This document shows, piece after piece, positions 58,265 to 64,000 of a stretch of DNA of 64,000 nucleotides (within the stretch, counting starts at the first letter, position 1; every line of letters begins with the position of its first letter). A model generated the notes under the pieces. That model was not told the DNA's origin, made no database searches, and saw nothing but the letters and a program-made list of their open reading frames with translations. The stretch is taken from NCBI RefSeq assembly GCF_964656455.1, contig NC_135725.1, positions 52,211,688-52,275,687 of the forward strand, given 5' to 3'. The stretch is from Halichoerus grypus. Taxonomy: Eukaryota > Chordata > Mammalia > Carnivora > Phocidae. Made by a program: the position numbers and the translations under genes.

Positions 58265-58860
58265 ATCTTTTTAAAGCACAAATCTGATGAAGGCCCATGC
58301 TCAGAGTCCTCAAGGGCTCTCCATTGCCTTCATAACATATCCGAAGTGCTTCACCGCAGCCTAGAGGACCCACCCTGACCTGGACTCAACGCCGCCACAC
58401 TCACTCCTTTGAACTCAATACCCAACTCAGAATATACCTCTTAGGTGCTCCAGGAGCACCATTCTCTGGCTGCTAGGCCTTTGAGCATGCTGCACCCTGT
58501 CTGCCTTGAGCTCTGTCCTCCTTTGACCCTCCCTGACCCCTGTTCTTGGCTCTCTCCTACTCATCTTTCAGATTCGAGATTAGACCCCTCTCCGGGAAGC
58601 TATACTTGTCCTTGAGTTAGGGATCCTCTCTCTGTACCCCCCATATCATAACTCTTATCACAATGGATAAGATGAACATCTGCCAACCGCCTGGTTGTTT
58701 CTCACTGCCCACCCCCCCCCCCCCACCGAGAGGGAGCTCCCTGTCAGGAGGGACTGTATTTTGCTGTCCTCTGGATGCCTAGCACACGGTGTAATGCCTG
58801 GCACCCAGAACCTTCAGTAAATATGTGTTCATGAGTGGGAGAGTGGATAGTCAGTGGATA
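58265..58860 (+). repeat. L2, long 3' segment, plus
   Basis: 'aaggcccatgctcagagtcctcaagggctctccattgcc' type order, 'accctgacctggactcaac', 'tgctaggcctttgagcatgctg', 'aggagggactgtattttgctg' and 'taatgcctggcacccagaacc' are in L2 order. A C14-16 run lies at about 58709-58724. Confidence 0.82.
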
Positions 58861-59519
58861 AATCAATGAATCTAGAAATGGGACTAACCAACTCTCCTAG
58901 TCACTTCTAGTCCAACGTCAAGGGACCCAAAAATCGGTTTATTTTCTGACAAACATAAAAAACTTAGTGAAAATTTTCAACCAGTTTTTGATTTCTTAAA
59001 ATCATCACTTTTTAGTTAATTAATCAAATCTAGCAGGCCAGGTTAAAAACCAGCACAGGATTATTCAAAGCAAGGATTATTCAAACCTGGTAAAGATTCG
59101 GGCAAAGAATACAGTAACATTTGGTGAATTTATTATAATAATCAGCTCCCAATGATTATTGATTCTTTAAAGTATAATAAGACATTAGGACTGATAGCAT
59201 ACCGAGAAAGCTCAAAAGAGGTAATTTGTTTCTTTTGCCCACCATTGTGAAATGGCAATATGGCCAAACATTTCACTCCACTGACACATTTCCCCTCTGC
59301 ACTGTACATACAAAATATCACCTAGCTGGGTGTCTGCAGACCTGGTCCCCTTGTTTAAGGTCTTTGTCTAAATGTCGAATTCCATGGCGCTGCTTTAATA
59401 CCATATGGTCCAACCCCCTTATTCCATATGAGGAAACTGAGGCCCATGCCTTCAATGAACAAACAGGTAAAGAAGACCTACTCTCCATCAGTAGGTCCTG
59501 GGGAGAGAAAGATGAATGA
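58861..59519. other. Intronic sequence, mostly unassigned
   Basis: 59385-59460 contains an ancient MIR-like phrase ('catatgaggaaactgaggcccatgcc'). Nothing else was recognised. Confidence 0.45.
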
Positions 59520-59870
59520 GAGACAGCCCCTGCCCTGAAGGTGCTCATGGTTTAGCAAGGGAGGTTTAGCCCTACACACACACAAACATACACACAATCA
59601 CAATGACATATTAGAAGATTATCTTGAATGTTTGTAGAATTATGAGTTTGCTCATAATGGAAAAAGCCACTAACAGTATTTAAGAGAGAGGCTCAAGAAA
59701 AGCTTCTCATAGGAGATGAGATTTGAACTTGGTCATTTAAAGAGGAGTAGGAGTTTCCTGGTGGGAGACAAGAAAGGGCATTCAGGGTAGAAGAAACAGT
59801 GTATGCAAAGGCATGTAGTGGGAAAGGGCTTGATCAGGCTAGTATAACTTGGGGGATGGCAGTAAGGAGT
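59520..59870 (-). repeat. L2, minus
   Basis: 'ctgccctgaaggtgctcatgg', 'gagatttgaacttggtcattt', 'aagggcattcagggtagaagaaacagtgtatgcaaaggcatg' type order match reverse L2. Confidence 0.7.
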
Positions 59871-59879
59871 GGGACAGGA

Positions 59880-59995
59880 AGTCTAAAGAGATTACATGAT
59901 TTGCCCAAAGGTCCCACAGGGCAATAGCTCCAGGGCCCACCTAACCAGGTGTTTTGACTCTCCATCCAGTACTCTTTTCACTAGAATTTGATGCC
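59880..59995 (-). repeat. Possible MIR fragment, minus
   Basis: 'attacatgatttgcccaaaggtcccaca' and 'ccagtactcttttcactag' resemble reverse MIR 5' sequence. Confidence 0.45.
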
Positions 59996-60099
59996 TTTAT
60001 TTCCAATGAAATGTAACCATGTGAAAGTAGAATCATTTTTTATAAATGCCTTCTGATGCTAGGGGCACAATGGGAACTTCAAGGGGAGGCCACTTGGAA

Positions 60100-61260
60100 G
60101 CAAAGAAAAGCAAATTAGTAGGTGGATTGACAGGTATGTACTCATTGCTATTTTGTTCATTGTTTTCTGGCTGTTTTATAGTTTTTCTCTGTTCCTTTCT
60201 TCTCTTGCTCTCTTTCCTTGTGGTCTGATGAGTTTCTTTAGTGTTATGTTTAGTTAGATTCTTTTCCTACTATCTCTTGTGCATCTACTATAGGATTTTG
60301 CTTTGTGGTTACAATGAGGCTTACACAGAACGGCCTATATATATGTATATATATATTCTATTCACAGTCTTTTTAAAGTTGCTAGCAACTTAAGTTTGAA
60401 AACATTCTAAAACTATTTTTATACTTCCCATGTGATGTTTTTGATGTCACATTTTACATTTTTAATTTTGTGTATCCCTTAACTGATTATTGTAGTTATC
60501 ATTATTTTTACTACTTTTGTCTTTTAACCTTCATACTAGCTTTATAAGTGATTAATCCACTACATTCCCTATATATTTACCTTTACCAGTGAGATTTATG
60601 CTTTCATATGTTTTCCTGTTACTAATTAATGCTCTTTCTTTTTAGCTTAAAGAAGTCCTTCAACATTTCTTGAAAGGTCAGGTTAGTGGTGATGAACTCC
60701 TTTAGCTTTTGGTAGTCTAGAAAACTCAATCTCTCCTTCAATTCTGAGTGATAGCCTTGCTGGGTAGAGTATTCTTGATTAGAAATTTTTTCCTTTCAGC
60801 ACTTTGAATATGTCATGTTACTCCCTTCTGGCCTGCAAAGTTTCTGCTAAGAAGTCAGCAGATAATCTTATGCGGTTTCCCTTGTACATAACAAGTTGTT
60901 TTTCTCTTGCTGCTTTCAAGATTCTCTCTTTAACTCTTTACCTTTTAATTATAGTGTGTCTTGGTGTGGATCTTTTTGGGTTTATCTTATTTGGAACTCT
61001 CTGTGCTCCCTGGACTGGGATTTATGTTTCCTTCCTCAGGTTAGAAGTTTTTAGCCATTATTTTTCCAAATAAGTTTTCTGCCCTTTTCTCTCTCTTCTC
61101 CTCTGGGATCCCTATAATGGGAATATTATTACCCTTGATGGTGTCCCATGGGTCCCTTAAGCTATCTTCACTTTTTTAAAATTCTTTTTTCTTTGGTGGG
61201 CTCTGTCTGGGTAAGTTCTACTGCCCTGTCTTCTGGATCACTGATCTGGAAGGTAGATTA
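60100..61260 (+). mobile_element. Old L1M-type LINE, 5'-region-like T-rich block
   Basis: 'gatgtttttgatgtcacattt', 'agaagtccttcaacatttcttg', 'gtggtgatgaactcctttagc', 'attctgagtgatagccttgctgggtagagtattcttga' type order, 'ctgcccttttctctctcttc' and 'gatggtgtcccatgggtccctta' match the 5' portion of old mammalian L1M elements. The orientation relative to ORF2 is not certain from memory. Confidence 0.65.
60336..60357. repeat. Short (TA)n patch
   Basis: Alternating TA with one G, inside the L1M block. Confidence 0.85.
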
Positions 61261-61538
61261 TAATAACTACAACAACAACCAGAACCAAAAGATTATTTAT
61301 CAAAGCCCCAAATAGCACATCATATAGCCATTTTTTTTAAATTTAGAAAATAAAGTATACCAGGACAAAGGAAAATCAAAATAAAAGTAATAATAATTGC
61401 AAAAAAGTGTTCCTAGTACTTTACACTTCTAAAATCTTTTATATATTATTTCATCACAAGAATAAGGTAACTATATAGAATGAAAAAAATTAATATGTAT
61501 TCCATAACTAAAAAGAACAAGATATATTATTTTTTAAA

Positions 61539-61731
61539 GATTTATTTACTTTTTTTTAGAGAGCAAGAGAGAGCATGAGTGGGAGGGGTGGAGGGAGAGG
61601 GAGAGAGAATCTCAAGCCGACTCCACACTGAGTGTGGAGCCCAACGCGAGGCTTAATCGCATGACCCTGAGATCATGACCCAAGCTAAAACCAAGAGTCA
61701 GATACTTAACTGACTGCACCACCCAGGCCCC
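61539..61731 (-). mobile_element. CAN-SINE, minus, inserted in old L1 territory
   Basis: 'aaagatttatttact', GA-rich middle, 'cgcatgaccctgagatcatg', head 'gcaccacccaggcccccc'. The flanks aagatatattatttt and aaatatagtatttat are a mutated duplication. It separates the T-rich L1M block from the ORF2 block. Confidence 0.92.
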
Positions 61732-62019
61732 CCAAATATAGTATTTATAACTGTTCATTTGAGGTTATCACTGAGTCAAAATACAAAATAGATGCCTTCA
61801 TACAGAGGGATTTGGCACCAATTCCACATTAACCAGAAGGTTAGAAAAACAGAAAACAGAAGTATATTTATGCTATTTATTAAGGTAGATAATCTTTTCC
61901 TTTCAAGTGATAGGGTCTTTGAAGTTGTGCAAGAGAGCAAAGGAATAGGCATGGAGAAATGAGTGCAGCATACTTTAATTTTTTTAGTTTTTGTTATTGT
62001 TCTTTTTTTTTAAGCTGCC

Positions 62020-64000
62020 ATCAATGTAATATAGACTGTTATGTGCAGAATATGTTACATACAAACCTGATGGTAACCAAAAATCAAAAACCAGTAATAG
62101 ATATGCAAAGAATAAAGAGAAAGGTATATCATTAAGAAAAGCCAACAAACCATGAGAGACAGCAAGAAAATAAAGGATCAGAGAAAATCTATAGAAACAA
62201 CAACAAAACAAGTAACAAAATGGCAATAAATACATATCTATCAATAATTACTTTGAATGTAAATTGACTAAACACTCCAATAAAAAGACATAAGGTGCCA
62301 GAGTGGATAAAAAAAAAGCAAAAAACAAAAACCAAGATCCATCTATATGCTGCCTACAAAAGACTCATTTCAGACCTAAAGTCACCTGCAGATTGAAAGT
62401 GAGGAGATGGGAGAAACATTTATCATGCAAATGGATGTCAAAAGAAAGCCAGGGTAGCAATACTTATATGGGACAAAATAGACTTTAAAACAAAGACTGT
62501 AACAAGAGACAAAGAAGGGCACTATGTCATAATAAAGGGGATAATCCATAAATATTTATGCACCCAATATGGGAGCACCCAAATACATAAAATAATAACA
62601 AACATAAAGGAAATAATTGATAGTAATATAGTAATAGTAAGGGACTTTAACACCCCACTTACATTGATGGACAGTCATCCAAACAGAAAATCAACAAGGA
62701 AACAGTGGCTTTGAATGACACCCTGGATCAGATGGATTTAACAGACATATTCAGAACATTCCATCCTAAAACCTGAGCAGGAAACACATTCTTTTCAAGT
62801 ACACATAAAACATTCTCCAGAAGAGATCACGTATTAGGCCACAAAACAAGTCTCAACAAATTTAAAAAAAATCAGTCATACCATGTATCTTTTCTGACCA
62901 CAATGCTATGAAACTAGAAATCAACCACAAGAAAAAATCTGAAAAGACCAAAAATACATGGAGGTTAAATAACATGTTACTAAACAATGAATGGATCAAC
63001 CAAGATATCAAGGAAGGAATCAAAAATTACATGGGAACCAATGAAAATGAAAACACAATGATCCAAAACCTTTGGGATGTAGCAAAAGTGATCCTAAGAG
63101 AGAAGTTTATAGCAATACATGCCTACCTCAAGAAGCAAGACAAATCTCAAAGAGCTAGAAAAAGAACAATAAACAAAACCTAAAACCAGCAAAAGGAAGG
63201 AAATAATAAAGATTAGAGCAGAAAGAAATGATATAGAAACTGAAAAAACAAAACAAATCAGAACAGATCAATGAAACCAGGAGTTGGTTCTTTGTAAAGA
63301 TCAGCAAAATTGATAAACCTCTAGCCAGACTCATTAAAAAAAAGAGAGAGGGAAAGAGAGAGAGAGCAGACCTAAATAAATAAAATCACTAAGAAAGAGA
63401 AGAAGTAACAACCAACAACACAGAAATACAAACAATTATGGCAGATTATTATGAAAACCTATATGCCAACAAAATGGACAACCCAGAAGAAATGGATAAA
63501 TTTCTAGAAACATATAATCTACTAAAACTAAAGCAGGTAGAAATAAAAAAAATTTGAATAGATCAATTACCAGCAGTGAAATTGAGTCAGTAATCAAAAA
63601 ACTCCCAACAAACAGAAGTCCAGGACCAGATGGCTTCACAGATGATTTCTACCAAACATTTAAAAAAGAATTAATACCTATTCTTCTCAAACTATTCCAA
63701 AAAAATAGAAGAGGAAGGAAAACTTCCAAATTCATTCTATGAGGCCAGTAGCACCATGATACCACAACCAGATAAAGACACCACAAAAAAGAACTACAGG
63801 TCAATATTTCTCATGAATATAGATGCAAAAATCCTCAACAACAATTAGCAAACCGAATCCAACGATACATTTAAAAAACCATATATTGCAATTAAGTGGA
63901 ATTTATTCCCGGGATATAAGTGCTGTTCAATATTCACAAAACAATCAACATGAAACATCACATCAATAAGAGAAAGGATAAAAACCATATGATCATTTCA
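62020..64000 (+). mobile_element. Old L1M-type LINE, ORF2 region (runs off the window)
   Basis: Reading right on the plus strand, 62230-62700 encodes worn endonuclease-domain sequence ('ttactttgaatgtaaattg', 'tatatgctgcctacaaaagactca', 'agcaatacttatatggga'). 62900-63183 continues ORF2, and 63554-63742 gives [23 protein letters not shown], the entry to the reverse transcriptase domain. There are many stops and frameshifts, so it is inactive. The catalytic FADD-type motif is beyond the window. Confidence 0.88.

Noticed and set aside
1..64000. IFNK or another interferon gene, expected near MOB3B from human synteny
   Set aside because: No frame resembles a type I interferon. In human IFNK lies much nearer the first MOB3B exon, which is probably outside this window.
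1..64000. CRISPR arrays, operons or phage-like systems
   Set aside because: No regularly spaced direct repeats, no bacterial gene order and no long intact frames. The window is vertebrate intron sequence.

Overview
The window is a stretch of mammalian nuclear DNA and contains no bacterial-style genes. The host is very probably a caniform carnivore, most likely of the bear/seal/weasel branch. The evidence is 16 copies of the tRNA-Lys-derived carnivore SINE (CAN-SINE/SINEC; head 'cctgggtggctcag', CT-rich middle, A-rich tail) and two almost identical carnivore-type L1 3' ends. There are no primate Alu or rodent B1/B2 elements. The species is not determined.

Only one protein-coding segment is supported: the first coding exon of MOB3B (MOB kinase activator 3B), on the minus strand at 26181-26598. 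It encodes residues 1-139 plus the first base of codon 140 and ends at a clean GTAAGT donor. The rest of the window appears to be the two large introns on either side of it: the downstream intron at positions 1-26180 and the upstream intron above about 26616. In human, MOB3B lies on 9p21 beside IFNK and C9orf72. I could not see IFNK or another MOB3B exon here, which fits the large introns I recall for the human gene.

The introns are a layered record of transposons. The oldest layer is L2 and MIR fragments, densest at 8.9-10.9 kb, 16.5-22.4 kb, 28-37 kb, 46-48.6 kb and 58-60 kb. On top lie hAT-Charlie fossils (MER5-like, MER3/MER33-like and a longer element at 15.6-16.1 kb), three MaLR (MLT1-like) solo LTRs, and old L1M/HAL1 sequence at 49.2-50.6 kb and 60.1-64.0 kb. 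The youngest layer is the SINEs, most with clear 9-17 bp target-site duplications, and two young L1 3' ends (1-148 and 47032-47893). The second L1 is bounded by a perfect 18-bp duplication. Several insertions are nested and can be ordered in time.

Simple repeats include five to six (CA/TG)n tracts, a 140-bp polypyrimidine tract at 6974-7111, and a C-rich block at 18658-18703 that would be G-rich in MOB3B pre-mRNA. I found no previously undescribed gene system. The observations most worth checking are the nested-insertion junctions, the head-to-head SINE pair beside the exon, the dimeric 3' end of the young L1, and two unassigned segments near 56.6 and 58.2 kb that share a word.
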